The notes under the pieces were generated by a model, which was not told the DNA's origin, did not search any database, and saw only the letters and a list, made by a program, of their open reading frames with translations. Source: Ferrithrix thermotolerans DSM 19514 (GTDB lineage Bacteria > Actinomycetota > Acidimicrobiia > Acidimicrobiales > CAIXPF01). From it: a stretch of 64,000 nt of DNA. The stretch covers positions 1 to 64,000 of the forward strand of contig CAMDQT010000001.1 of NCBI GenBank assembly GCA_945906305.1. The letters run 5' to 3'. A program made the translations under genes and the position numbers. Of this stretch, positions 41,179 through 50,359 are shown one piece after another. Every line of letters starts with the position of its first letter. Within the stretch, counting starts at the first letter, position 1.

Positions 41179-42591
41179 GTGTCCGACCAGGTGAACAACC
41201 ATCATGTCGTGATCATCGGTGGCGGCCCCGGTGGGTACGCAGCCGCGCTCTACGGTGCATCGGCGGGCCTGGACGTTGCGCTGGTTGAGCGCTCCAAGGT
41301 GGGTGGTACCTGTTTGCACGTCGGCTGCATCCCGGCCAAGGAGTTGCTCGAAACAGCGGCGGTGTTCCGCCACGTCCGCGATGCGGCGCAATTCGGCATC
41401 AACACCGGGCCGCCCACGCTCGACTGGTCGGTCACCCTCGAACGCAAACAGCGCATCATCGACCAACTGTGGCGCGGTCTCTCGGCGTTGCTGAAGGGAC
41501 GCAAGGTCACCGTCTACGAAGGTGCCGGTCGGCTGAACGCGGACTCCAGCGTCACCGTCACCGGCGCCGATGGGTCCGCCACCACCTTGCGGGCGGAACA
41601 CGTTGTGCTGGCGGCGGGGTCGGTGCCGCGCACGATTCCAGGCTTCGAACTCGACGGGCATCTGGTGACCACCTCCGACGAGATGCTCTCCATCGAACGC
41701 TTGCCGGCCTCAGCGGTGGTCATCGGTGGTGGGGCCATCGGCTGCGAGTTCGCGTCGATGATGGCTGACCTCGGTACCCGTGTGACGGTCCTGGAGGCGC
41801 TGGACAAGATCCTCCCCGGTTGTGACAAGGATGTGGCCGCGGTCGTGGCCCGCAGCTTCAAGAAGCGGGGCATCACCGTGCGTACCGGGGTGCCGGTACT
41901 CGGACATCGACCAAGTACCGACCGTCGTACCACCACGGTTGACTTTGGCGCGGCCGAGTCGATTGAGGTGGAAACGGTCGTGGTCTCCGTCGGCCGCAGA
42001 CCGTTCGCGGACCTGTTGGGCCTAGAGGCCACCGCAGTGACGGTCGATCAACGCGGCTTCGTCGAAGTCGACGCTCTGTGCCGCACCACCGCTGCGGGGG
42101 TGTACGCCATTGGGGACCTCATCGCCACGCCGCAGTTGGCCCATATCGCCTTTGTGGAAGGCATGACCGTGATCAAGGACATCCTCGGCGAGTCGCCCTT
42201 ACCGGTCGATTACGAGCGGATCCCGTGGGCCATCTACTGCCATCCTGAAGTGGCCTTCGCGGGGTACTCAGAGGAACAGGCGGTGGCCAAGGGTTATGAG
42301 GTGGTTACCTCCCAGCATCGCCATGCAGGAAACGGCCGAGCCATGATCATCGGTGACACCGACGGTTTGGTGAAGGTCATCGCAGAGAAGCAGCCTGACG
42401 GGACGGGGGGCCGGATACTCGGCGTCCACATGGTCGGTCCGTGGGCGACCGAGCAACTCGGCCAGGGCTATCTCGCCGTGAACTGGGAAGCCACCGTCGC
42501 CGAGGTTGCCCACTTCATTCAGCCCCATCCAACCATCAGTGAGCTCTTCGGTGAGTCGATGCTCTCCCTGACCGGTCGGTCTTTGCACTGA
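41179..42591 (+). CDS. lpdA: dihydrolipoyl dehydrogenase
   Basis: 470 residues from GTG 41179. FAD motif VIIGGGPGGYAAALYGAS, redox pair in GGTCLHVGCIPAKELLE (C-X4-C), NAD motif VVIGGGAIGCEFASMMADLG, GVYAIGDL, and the C-terminal dimer-interface HPHPTISEL. It is the E3 component that reoxidises dihydrolipoyl groups. First gene of a run with the E2 subunit and LipB-LipA. Confidence 0.94.
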   Translation: MSDQVNNHHVVIIGGGPGGYAAALYGASAGLDVALVERSKVGGTCLHVGCIPAKELLETAAVFRHVRDAAQFGINTGPPTLDWSVTLERKQRIIDQLWRGLSALLKGRKVTVYEGAGRLNADSSVTVTGADGSATTLRAEHVVLAAGSVPRTIPGFELDGHLVTTSDEMLSIERLPASAVVIGGGAIGCEFASMMADLGTRVTVLEALDKILPGCDKDVAAVVARSFKKRGITVRTGVPVLGHRPSTDRRTTTVDFGAAESIEVETVVVSVGRRPFADLLGLEATAVTVDQRGFVEVDALCRTTAAGVYAIGDLIATPQLAHIAFVEGMTVIKDILGESPLPVDYERIPWAIYCHPEVAFAGYSEEQAVAKGYEVVTSQHRHAGNGRAMIIGDTDGLVKVIAEKQPDGTGGRILGVHMVGPWATEQLGQGYLAVNWEATVAEVAHFIQPHPTISELFGESMLSLTGRSLH

Positions 42592-42646
42592 TCGGCTCGT
42601 CGCACCTACCACCACCCGTCCGAACCCACAGTGAGGTTGCTCATTC

Positions 42647-44026
42647 ATGGCCGAGATCGTGATGCCCCAGTTGGGCGAGACCGTTACCGAAGGCGTCATC
42701 ACCAAGTGGTTCAAGCAGGTCGGTGAGGCGGTAGCGGAGGACGAGATCCTCTTCGAGGTGTCCACTGACAAGGTCGATTCCGAGGTGCCGGCGACCGCGG
42801 CGGGCATTCTCATCGAGATTTGCGTGCCCGAGGGCGTCACGGTGGAAGTGGGCACGATTCTCGCCATACTCGGCGCGGCCGAGCCGGCCGCAACCGTCGC
42901 TACGCCGTCGGTGGCCGCACCCATCGCAGCCGCGGTCGCTCCGGCCGTGGTGGTTGCTGCGCCGTCGGCCTCTTCTAAGCCGGAGGTAGCGGGGGACGAG
43001 GAAGAGACCGATGGCGGTGATGGGCGACTGCTCTCGCCGATCGTGCGCCGCCTCGCCCGAGAACATGACGTCGATATCGACCAGGTCGAGGGCACCGGCG
43101 TGGGCGGTCGGATCACCCGCAGCGACGTGCAGCGCGCCATTGACAAGGGCACGCCCGCCGAAGCGGCCAGTTCGACCAATGGCCCCTCGATGGGCCGGTC
43201 GGTAACAATGGATGTTCCGGCCGCGGCGCCGGTTGGCCCGGTCGCGAGCGTGGTCACCGCGAGCGCGCCGCCGTCGCGGTCGCCGATCGCCGCGCCGGTC
43301 CCCATGGCGCGTGGCGGTCAGCGGGTACCACTCAACCGCATTCGAAAGCTCACCGGCGATCACATGGTGATGTCCCAAGCCACCTCGGCTCACACCCTCA
43401 CCGTGATGGAGGTGGACTTCGAGGGGGTCGACCGGGTGCGCCGAACGTTGCGTGACCAATGGAAGGCGACCGAAGGGTTCAGCCTTACCTACCTTCCCTT
43501 CATCGCCCGCGCCGCGTCGGACGCCATTGCGGAGTACCCGTTCATCAATGCCTCGGTGGGAGACGGGGAGCTTGTCGTCCACGGTGATGTCAACCTCGGC
43601 ATTGCGGTCGATCTCAGCTTCGAGGGCCTCGTCGCGCCCGTCGTTCGTCAGGCCGATGGGAAACGCCTGCGGGCCATAGCGCGGGAGATCTTTGACCTCG
43701 CCGGTCGGGCGAGGTCGCGACAACTACGCCCTGACGATGTCACGGGGGGTACGTTCACGCTTACCAATCCCGGCCAGTACGGCACGATGATGCAGTTCCC
43801 CATCATCAACCAGCCGCAAGTAGCGATTCTTTCCACCGATGGAATACGCCGTAAGCCGTGGGTGGTGACCGATGCCCACGGCGCTGAGTCCATCGCCATT
43901 CGCCCCATCGGGCTGCTGGCGCTCGCCTGGGACCACCGGGCCTTCGATGGCGCGTACGCGGCCGCGTTCCTGGACCGCCTCCGAGACATCATCGAGACCC
44001 GGGACTGGTCTGCCGAGGTGATGTGA
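42647..44026 (+). CDS. 2-oxo acid dehydrogenase E2 (dihydrolipoyl acyltransferase)
   Basis: 459 residues. One lipoyl domain with the lipoylation site in FEVSTDKVDSEVP (~residues 38-50), an Ala/Val/Pro-rich linker, a peripheral-subunit binding domain (SPIVRRLAREHDVDIDQVEGTG), a second linker, then the CAT domain with GTFTLTNPGQYG and the active-site motif DHRAFDGAYAAAF. It could belong to a pyruvate, oxoglutarate or branched-chain complex; E1 is not in the window. Overlaps the lipB-lipA start. Confidence 0.93.
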   Translation: MAEIVMPQLGETVTEGVITKWFKQVGEAVAEDEILFEVSTDKVDSEVPATAAGILIEICVPEGVTVEVGTILAILGAAEPAATVATPSVAAPIAAAVAPAVVVAAPSASSKPEVAGDEEETDGGDGRLLSPIVRRLAREHDVDIDQVEGTGVGGRITRSDVQRAIDKGTPAEAASSTNGPSMGRSVTMDVPAAAPVGPVASVVTASAPPSRSPIAAPVPMARGGQRVPLNRIRKLTGDHMVMSQATSAHTLTVMEVDFEGVDRVRRTLRDQWKATEGFSLTYLPFIARAASDAIAEYPFINASVGDGELVVHGDVNLGIAVDLSFEGLVAPVVRQADGKRLRAIAREIFDLAGRARSRQLRPDDVTGGTFTLTNPGQYGTMMQFPIINQPQVAILSTDGIRRKPWVVTDAHGAESIAIRPIGLLALAWDHRAFDGAYAAAFLDRLRDIIETRDWSAEVM

Positions 44027-45720
44027 TGCTTCGGGTGCGCTGGCTCGGCCGCGTTCGTTACGGTGACGCGCTGCAGTTGCAGCGCGGTCTGTATCGACGT
44101 GCGGGCACCGATTACTTGCTCCTGTTGGAGCACGAACCCGTTTACACCCTCGGGGTGCGCTCGGACCGGGCGCATCTGCTGCGCAATCCCGCCGACCTCG
44201 GGGCGGAACTGGTACAGGCCGATCGAGGTGGCGACGTCACTTACCATGGCCCGGGACAGTTGGTGGGCTACCCGGTGCTCGACGTCGCCACCAAACGAGG
44301 TGGCGGTATGGCCGATACCGCGGCGTATGTCACGACGGTGGCGTCGTTGCTCATCGACGTACTGGCCGATTTGGGTCTGCCTGGCTGCACCTTCGACCCT
44401 CAATACCCAGGGGTATGGGCGCCGGGGGAGCCCCTGCGCAAGATTGCCGCCATCGGTGTGCGTCTCGGGCGAGGTCGTTCGATGCACGGCTTTGCGCTCA
44501 ATGTGACCGATGAACCGTTGGCTTGGTTCCAGCACATCGTGCCCTGTGGGTTGCATGATCGTGGGGTCACCTCCCTGCACCAGGAGGGAATTTCGGCCTC
44601 GTTGCGCGACGTCGTGGACGCCCTGACGCCGCGGGCTTGGCAACGGTGGGGTTCGGCCGACGGGCACCAGCCCGTCGATCGCGCCGACGTGGTGTGGCGG
44701 ACCTCGAGCACTGATCTCGCTCCCTTCAGCCGGGGCGAAGGCGCCGGCGAGCCAGTCCGCCTGACTGGCCGTCTGGCCGCGGCGGGGGTGCAGGGAGGCC
44801 TGGAATTGGCCGAACGCAAGCCCGCATGGCTGCGTCCCAAGCTCCGCCATGACCAGGGCGTGCTCGAACTACGGCGGCTGCTACGCGAGCACGATTTGGT
44901 CACCGTGTGCGAGGAGGCCGGTTGCCCCAACCAATCGGAGTGCTGGGCCGATGGGACCGCGACCTTCATGATCAACGGTGAACAGTGCACCCGGGCCTGT
45001 GGGTTCTGTCTTGTGGACACCTCCCGGCCCGGACCGCTCGATCCCGATGAGCCACGGCGGGTCGCCGCTGCGGTGCAGCGCATGGGCCTGCGTTTTGCCG
45101 TGGTGACCGCGGTGGCACGCGATGATCTGGCCGACGGCGGCGCCGCCGCGTTCGCGGCGACCGTGGCGGCGATCCGCGTCGCGGTTCCCAACTGCAAGGT
45201 CGAGGTGCTTGTCCCCGATTGTAAGGGCGACCCTGAGGCGCTCCGGTTGCTCTTCGCCTCCCGACCCGATGTGTTGAACCACAACATCGAGACGGTGGCC
45301 CGCCTGCAGCGCGCCGCCCGGCCCTCGGCGTCTTATGCCCGTTCACTCGGGGTTCTGGCTGCGGCTACCGAGGCCGACCTGGTGACCAAGAGTTCGATCA
45401 TCGTCGGGATGGGCGAACGCGACGACGAGGTGGTGCAGACGCTCGCTGATCTTGGCGCCATCGGCGTGGACATCGTCACCGTTGGTCAGTACCTGCGGCC
45501 AACGTCGAACCATCTACCCGTCGCCCGTTGGGTGCCGCCGGAGACCTTCGAGTGGTTCAAGGCCGAGGGCGAGGCCCTCGGGATCGGCCATGTCGAGGCC
45601 TCCCCGCTCACCCGGTCTTCCTATCACGCCCGTCAGGCGGCGGCGGCTGCTGTGGCGACCTCGACGGCCTCGGTGTCCGTGGCGGTTCCGCTACCGACCC
45701 TCGGCCGTCCGGCTCGCTGA
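44023..45720 (+). CDS. LipB-LipA fusion: octanoyltransferase and lipoyl synthase in one chain
   Basis: 565 residues, GTG 44023 overlapping E2 by four bases (ATG 44026 possible). Residues 1-~215 are LipB: EHEPVYTLG, RGGDVTYHGPGQLVGYPVLD, Lys140 in LRKIAAIGVR and Cys175 in VPCGLHDRGVTS. Residues ~265-550 are LipA: C296-X4-C301-X5-C307 auxiliary cluster, radical-SAM C322-X3-C326-X2-C329, and the C-terminal RSSYHA serine ligand. Together they transfer octanoyl from ACP to the E2 lipoyl lysine and insert two sulfurs. A fusion lets one protein modify the neighbouring E2. Confidence 0.93.
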   Translation: MMLRVRWLGRVRYGDALQLQRGLYRRAGTDYLLLLEHEPVYTLGVRSDRAHLLRNPADLGAELVQADRGGDVTYHGPGQLVGYPVLDVATKRGGGMADTAAYVTTVASLLIDVLADLGLPGCTFDPQYPGVWAPGEPLRKIAAIGVRLGRGRSMHGFALNVTDEPLAWFQHIVPCGLHDRGVTSLHQEGISASLRDVVDALTPRAWQRWGSADGHQPVDRADVVWRTSSTDLAPFSRGEGAGEPVRLTGRLAAAGVQGGLELAERKPAWLRPKLRHDQGVLELRRLLREHDLVTVCEEAGCPNQSECWADGTATFMINGEQCTRACGFCLVDTSRPGPLDPDEPRRVAAAVQRMGLRFAVVTAVARDDLADGGAAAFAATVAAIRVAVPNCKVEVLVPDCKGDPEALRLLFASRPDVLNHNIETVARLQRAARPSASYARSLGVLAAATEADLVTKSSIIVGMGERDDEVVQTLADLGAIGVDIVTVGQYLRPTSNHLPVARWVPPETFEWFKAEGEALGIGHVEASPLTRSSYHARQAAAAAVATSTASVSVAVPLPTLGRPAR

Positions 45721-46443
45721 CTACGCCGATGCGGCGTGTTCGGCCCACGCCTTCGCCGGCGCGGTGCCGTAGGTGCGCAGATAACCGATGCAGTCCAGCC
45801 GCGCCGGTCCGTTCAGCCGTCCGCTGGTGTCGAGGTGGGTCAGGATGTCCGTCATGGTCACCGCGGCGTGCACGGCGATGCCGGTCTCGCGGGTGAACAG
45901 GCCGGCTGCGTCGTCGCCTCGGTCGTCAGCCTCCTGGCGGTCCACGGCGATGACGAGCGCAGGAAAACGCACCTCGGGTACCAGCCGTTGCAACAATTGG
46001 ACGGCCTCGAACTTGGTGGCACCGGTGGTCAGCACATCGTCGACCAGCACCAAGCGCTCGCCGGGGAGGGGCCGGTGGCCAACGAGTAACGCCGCGGCGT
46101 CATTGCCGCCCGCTGCCTCCTCGCCGTGGTCTTTGCGTTCCTTGCGGTCGAACAAGTACGGGACGCGACGACCCTGCGCGGCGAGGGCGATGACGGTTGA
46201 CACCGCCAACGGCACCCCTTTGTAGGCGGGTCCGAATACGGCATCGAACCCGTCAAGCCCGCAGGCTGCGACGATACGGGCGGCGTAGGCCGCTCCGAGC
46301 TCGTTCAAACCGTAGCCGTCCTCGACCAGGCCGGTGTTGACGAAAGTGGGCGAGAGTCGACCGCTTTTGAGCGTGAAACTCCCCAACCGAAACGCTCCGG
46401 TGTCCACCAGGAAATCGATGAATCTACGTTGCCAGTCCTGCAT
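45721..46443 (-). CDS. pyrE: orotate phosphoribosyltransferase
   Basis: 240 residues, ending head-on against lipB-lipA with no gap. PRPP-binding motif LVLVDDVLTTGATK, flexible loop FDRKERKDHGEEAAGG, and FGPAYKGVPLAV. Fifth step of UMP synthesis. Slightly longer than typical at the C-terminus, where the tail is Ala-rich. Confidence 0.93.
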   Translation of the reverse strand: MQDWQRRFIDFLVDTGAFRLGSFTLKSGRLSPTFVNTGLVEDGYGLNELGAAYAARIVAACGLDGFDAVFGPAYKGVPLAVSTVIALAAQGRRVPYLFDRKERKDHGEEAAGGNDAAALLVGHRPLPGERLVLVDDVLTTGATKFEAVQLLQRLVPEVRFPALVIAVDRQEADDRGDDAAGLFTRETGIAVHAAVTMTDILTHLDTSGRLNGPARLDCIGYLRTYGTAPAKAWAEHAASA

Positions 46444-46479
46444 GCGGACTCAAGCCTAAGCGAGGCATAGCCTGCACTC

Positions 46480-47589
46480 ATGTACGCCGCACGTCTCGAT
46501 CGGGTTCGTTCCGCCATGGCCGCGCAAGCAGTGGACGTCCTTATGGTGTCCGTTGGCGCGGACCTGCCCTATCTCATCGGCTACCAGGCGATGCCGTTGC
46601 CCCGTCTCACGATGCTGGTGGTGCCGCGTGATGGCGAGGCCACACTGGTTATTCCCCGTCTCGAAGTGGCCAGGGTGGTCGAGCGCCCCGAATGCTTCTC
46701 CATCCTCGGTTGGGAGGAGACCCAGGACCCCATCGCCATCGTCGCCGAGTTGTGCGGGCGGCCCAGCACTGCAGCTATTGGCGACCAGACCTGGGCCCGG
46801 CATCTGGTGGACCTGATGGGGTTCCTGCCCGCGACCCAGTGGCGTCGATCGGTGGAACTGGTCGGTCCTCTGCGGGCCCGCAAGGACGCGGCGGAGATTG
46901 CGGCTTTGCAGACCGCCGCGGCCGCAGCAGACCGGGTGGCCCGTCAGCTGCAAGGGGGCGACATCGCCTTGATTGGTCGCACCGAGTCTCAGGTTTCCGA
47001 GGATCTCAGCCGGAGGCTGCTGGCCGAGGGGCACTCGCACGTCAATTTCGCCATCGTCGCCGCGGGCGAGAACGCGGCATCGCCGCATCATCACGCCTCC
47101 GAGCGGGTGATCCGCGCCGGGGAGGTCGTGCTGTGCGATTTCGGCGGCAGCTTGTCCGTCGTGGACGGTGAGCCGGGTTACTGCTCGGACATGACGAGAA
47201 TGATCTACACCGGTCAGCCACCGGCGGAGTTCTGTGAGCTGTACGACGTGCTGTTCGCCGCCCAGGCGACGGGGGTGGCGTCTGCCACCGTGGGGACTTC
47301 GGCGCAGCAGGTAGACCGCATCACGCGCCAGGTCATTGCCGATGGTGGCTTCGGCCCGAAGTTCATCCACCGAACCGGTCACGGCATCGGCCTGTTCGAA
47401 CACGAGGATCCCTACATCGTTGAGGGCAATGAGGTGCTACTCGAGGCGGGCCATGCGTTCTCCATCGAGCCGGGCATCTATATCGAGGGGCGGTGGGGAG
47501 CTCGCCTGGAAGATATCGTCGTGGCCACCGAGGATGGGCCGTGGGCCTTGAATAGCGCCGATCATTCCCTCGTCATCGTCGAGGCCTGA
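46480..47589 (+). CDS. M24-family Xaa-Pro aminopeptidase
   Basis: 369 residues. N-terminal creatinase-like domain and C-terminal pita-bread domain. Metal ligands: Asp in VLCDFGGSL, Asp in GYCSDMTRM, His in HRTGHGIGLFEHEDP, Glu in FSIEPGIYIEG and Glu in RLEDIVVAT. Releases N-terminal residues before proline. Divergent from pyrE. Confidence 0.92.
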   Translation: MYAARLDRVRSAMAAQAVDVLMVSVGADLPYLIGYQAMPLPRLTMLVVPRDGEATLVIPRLEVARVVERPECFSILGWEETQDPIAIVAELCGRPSTAAIGDQTWARHLVDLMGFLPATQWRRSVELVGPLRARKDAAEIAALQTAAAAADRVARQLQGGDIALIGRTESQVSEDLSRRLLAEGHSHVNFAIVAAGENAASPHHHASERVIRAGEVVLCDFGGSLSVVDGEPGYCSDMTRMIYTGQPPAEFCELYDVLFAAQATGVASATVGTSAQQVDRITRQVIADGGFGPKFIHRTGHGIGLFEHEDPYIVEGNEVLLEAGHAFSIEPGIYIEGRWGARLEDIVVATEDGPWALNSADHSLVIVEA

Positions 47590-47597
47590 GATCGTCG

Positions 47598-48446
47598 ATG
47601 GGACTCGATGCCGCCGCGGTGCTGCTGCAATGGGCCACCGGCGGTCTGGCCTTTCTCTGGCTGACGACGCGTCGACGCGAGGTCGGACTCGGCTACGGCT
47701 GGATGATGCGCTCGACGTTCGGGCTCATGGCCTTGGGCGCATTCTGGGTGGCCCAACTGACCGAACGGAGTTGGGGTCGCGATATCGCATCGCTCGGCGT
47801 GTTCGTGGCGAGCGCGGTGGCCCTCGTCGTGTCGGTGTTGTGCCGTCGGGCGGGGGTCGCGGGGCAACGTGGGCGAGCGCAGCGCAGCTCCGCCCGGGTG
47901 GCGGCCATGACGGGTATCGACCGAGAGGCGCAGACTTTCGATGGCACGGCGCGGGAGTTTCCCCCCCTATTGGATCTGATCGCGCCCGCGGTCGGGATCG
48001 TCGGGTTGCTGTCGGCGGCGGGCGGGCTGGGTGGCTCCCCGCTGACGGCCGCGCTGCGACTGGTGGTCGGAGCGGCCTTTCTCGGCGCCGTCAGCGACGC
48101 CATGCTGCTGGGCCATTGGTATCTGGTGCAGCCTGGACTCGCTCGTGCGCCGCTGCGTGAAATGGTCCGCTGGACGATGTACACGTGGCCCGCCGAGTTG
48201 CTGGTGCTGTTGCTGCCCGTCGGCATGGTGTCGGTCCTGAACGGGGATATCAACGACGGCTACGGGGGGCTGTTGGGGTGGTTCTGGGCGGCCTGTGTGG
48301 TGGGGACCATCGTGCTGGAAGGCGTCACCTGGGCGGCACTAAAGGAACGTCAATACGCCGCGGTGATGGCTGCGACGGGGTTGTTGTACCTGGCCATTCT
48401 GACCGCCTTCGGCATGGATCTGGTGGCGAGGGCAGTCCTGCGCTGA
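47598..48446 (+). CDS. multi-spanning membrane protein of unknown function
   Basis: 282 residues with about eight hydrophobic helices, a soluble loop near residues 85-115 (RRAGVAGQRGRAQ) and a motif GHWYLVQPGLARAPLREM after one helix. No family named with confidence; the HWYL segment recalls membrane subunits of oxidoreductases. Starts 8 bases after the M24 gene. Confidence 0.65.
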   Translation: MGLDAAAVLLQWATGGLAFLWLTTRRREVGLGYGWMMRSTFGLMALGAFWVAQLTERSWGRDIASLGVFVASAVALVVSVLCRRAGVAGQRGRAQRSSARVAAMTGIDREAQTFDGTAREFPPLLDLIAPAVGIVGLLSAAGGLGGSPLTAALRLVVGAAFLGAVSDAMLLGHWYLVQPGLARAPLREMVRWTMYTWPAELLVLLLPVGMVSVLNGDINDGYGGLLGWFWAACVVGTIVLEGVTWAALKERQYAAVMAATGLLYLAILTAFGMDLVARAVLR

Positions 48447-48488
48447 TCCGGGCGGTACCCTCACAGTGGACAGCGTTTGGAGGATGAC

Positions 48489-49382
48489 ATGGCTCGGGCG
48501 ATCTGGAGCGGCACGATCAGCTTCGGGCTGGTGAGCATCCCGGTAAAGCTGTACGGCGCGGTGAGTCGTAAATCGTTGTCCTTCAACCGGATCGATGTTC
48601 GTTCCGGCGCCCGGGTCAGACAGAAGTTGGTCTCATCCGTCGACGGCGAAGAGGTGATCCGCGATCAGATCGTCAAGGGCTATCCGATAGGCGTCGGCAC
48701 CTACGTGACGCTGACCGACGAGGAGTTGGCGTCGATCATGCCCGCGGCACAACGCACGATCGACCTTGAGGAGTTCGTGGATCTCGCCGACATCGACCCG
48801 GTGTTCTATGACTCGGCGTACTACCTCGTGCCCGACGTAGCGGCCGTGAAGCCGTACGCGTTGCTGGTGGATGCCATGCAACGGGCAGAGAAGGTCGGCA
48901 TCGCTCGATTCGTCATGCGCTCCAAGGAATACCTTGCCGCGCTGCGCGTGCGGGAGGGCAAGCTGATGCTGCACACCATGGTGTATGCCGATGAGCTCAC
49001 CGCGGTGGATGAATTACCGACGCTGGAGGCATCGGGGCAGGTCGAACTGACCGAGCGGGAGCGCGCCATGGCCGAGTTGTTGGTGCAGTCATTGGCCGCG
49101 CCGTTCGAGCCGATGAAATATCACGATGCCTACCGCGAGCAGCTGCTCGACATCATTGAGCGCAAGGCGGCGGGCGACACGGAGGTGCTGGTACCGGCGC
49201 TTCCCCTCGGAGACACCCGCGTGGTCGACCTGCTGACGGCGCTGGAAGCCTCCGTCGCGGCGGCGAAAGCGGCCCGCCGCCGACACCCCACTGGCTCCCA
49301 TGCCGAGCGTGCTGAGCATCAGGGTTCGACCGAGGCTGATGTCGTCGCCTCGTCGGAGGCTGAGGGCCGGAAGTCTGCCTAG
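48489..49382 (+). CDS. ku: non-homologous end-joining protein Ku
   Basis: 297 residues from ATG 48489, 4 bases after GGAGG. Opening ARAIWSGTISFGLVSIPVKLY and FNRIDVRSGARV, then TDEELASIMPA and YDSAYYLVPD, are typical of bacterial Ku, which binds DNA ends as a homodimer. The C-terminal tail is basic then acidic (AKAARRRHPTGS). Followed by a LigD-type polymerase gene, its natural partner; no ligase domain is in the window. Confidence 0.95.
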   Translation: MARAIWSGTISFGLVSIPVKLYGAVSRKSLSFNRIDVRSGARVRQKLVSSVDGEEVIRDQIVKGYPIGVGTYVTLTDEELASIMPAAQRTIDLEEFVDLADIDPVFYDSAYYLVPDVAAVKPYALLVDAMQRAEKVGIARFVMRSKEYLAALRVREGKLMLHTMVYADELTAVDELPTLEASGQVELTERERAMAELLVQSLAAPFEPMKYHDAYREQLLDIIERKAAGDTEVLVPALPLGDTRVVDLLTALEASVAAAKAARRRHPTGSHAERAEHQGSTEADVVASSEAEGRKSA

Positions 49383-49432
49383 CAGGGGCGGTGGCGCTTC
49401 TTTGGCCGTTGGGCGATCGCTAGCCTCCGCTG

Positions 49433-50359
49433 ATGGCACTGGTGGAGATCGGCGGTCGAGTCCTCAGCCTTTCCAACCTCGAGAAGGTGTTGTACCCAGA
49501 CGCAGGGTTCACCAAAGCCCAAGTGCTGGACTACTACGTGCGCATCGCCCCCGTCGCGTTGGTCCACCTCGGCGACCGAGCGCTGACGCTGCGGCGCTAT
49601 CCAAACGGTGTGGACGGTGTCGGGTTCTTCGAGAAGCGTTGCCCGGCCCATCGGCCCGACTGGGTCCGCACCGCGATTGGTCCGGGGGACAACGGTGGTC
49701 CCATCGGTTACTGCGTGCTCGACTCGGTCGCGGCCCTGGTGTGGGCGGCGAACCTCGCCGCGCTCGAACTGCATGCTCCGATGGCGCGAGCGGCCGACGT
49801 GGATCACCCGTGCATGGTTGTGTTCGACCTCGATCCAGGACCGCCTGCCGCCATGGCCGCGTGTTGTGAGGTCGCCCTGGAATTGCGCGAGGTACTGGCC
49901 GCGGTCGGTTTGCGGGCGTGGCCTAAGACCTCGGGATCAAAGGGATTGCAGCTCTACCTGCCGCTCAACCAGCCCTATACCCACCAGAATGCTCGTGATT
50001 TCGCCCACGCGGTGGCGCGCTTGCTCGAACGCCGCCGGCCGGACTTGGTGACCAGCGTGATGAGTCGGGCCGTGCGCACGGGCAAGGTGTTCATCGACTG
50101 GAGCCAGAACAGTCGGCACAAGACAACGATTGGGGTGTATTCGCTGCGGGCACGCGCCGAGCCGACCGTGTCCACGCCGGTGAGCTGGGACGAGGTCGCC
50201 GAGGGTGCGGCCGGCTCAAGCCCGTTGCGTTTCCGGGCCGAAGACGTGCTCGAACGGGTTGGGTCGATCGGCGATCTGTTCGCCGAGACGGCGACGCTGG
50301 TGCAGCAATTGCCCCTCAGCGGGCCACGAAGTACTTCGCCTGGGGGTGATGGCAGATGA
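49433..50359 (+). CDS. LigD-type polymerase domain, stand-alone
   Basis: 308 residues. Archaeo-eukaryotic primase-like polymerase of the LigD PolDom family: LSNLEKVLYPDAGFTKAQVLDYY, catalytic FDLDPG (Asp132, Asp134), KTSGSKGLQLYLPL and FIDWSQNSRHKTTI. It fills ends during joining. The ligase and phosphoesterase domains are not fused here. The 3' end overlaps metH by 44 bases on the opposite strand. Confidence 0.92.
   Translation: MALVEIGGRVLSLSNLEKVLYPDAGFTKAQVLDYYVRIAPVALVHLGDRALTLRRYPNGVDGVGFFEKRCPAHRPDWVRTAIGPGDNGGPIGYCVLDSVAALVWAANLAALELHAPMARAADVDHPCMVVFDLDPGPPAAMAACCEVALELREVLAAVGLRAWPKTSGSKGLQLYLPLNQPYTHQNARDFAHAVARLLERRRPDLVTSVMSRAVRTGKVFIDWSQNSRHKTTIGVYSLRARAEPTVSTPVSWDEVAEGAAGSSPLRFRAEDVLERVGSIGDLFAETATLVQQLPLSGPRSTSPGGDGR

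Noticed and set aside
42268-43305. Minus-strand frame opposite lpdA and E2
   Set aside because: Thr/Ala-rich shadow of the E2 linker; the plus-strand genes have clear motifs.
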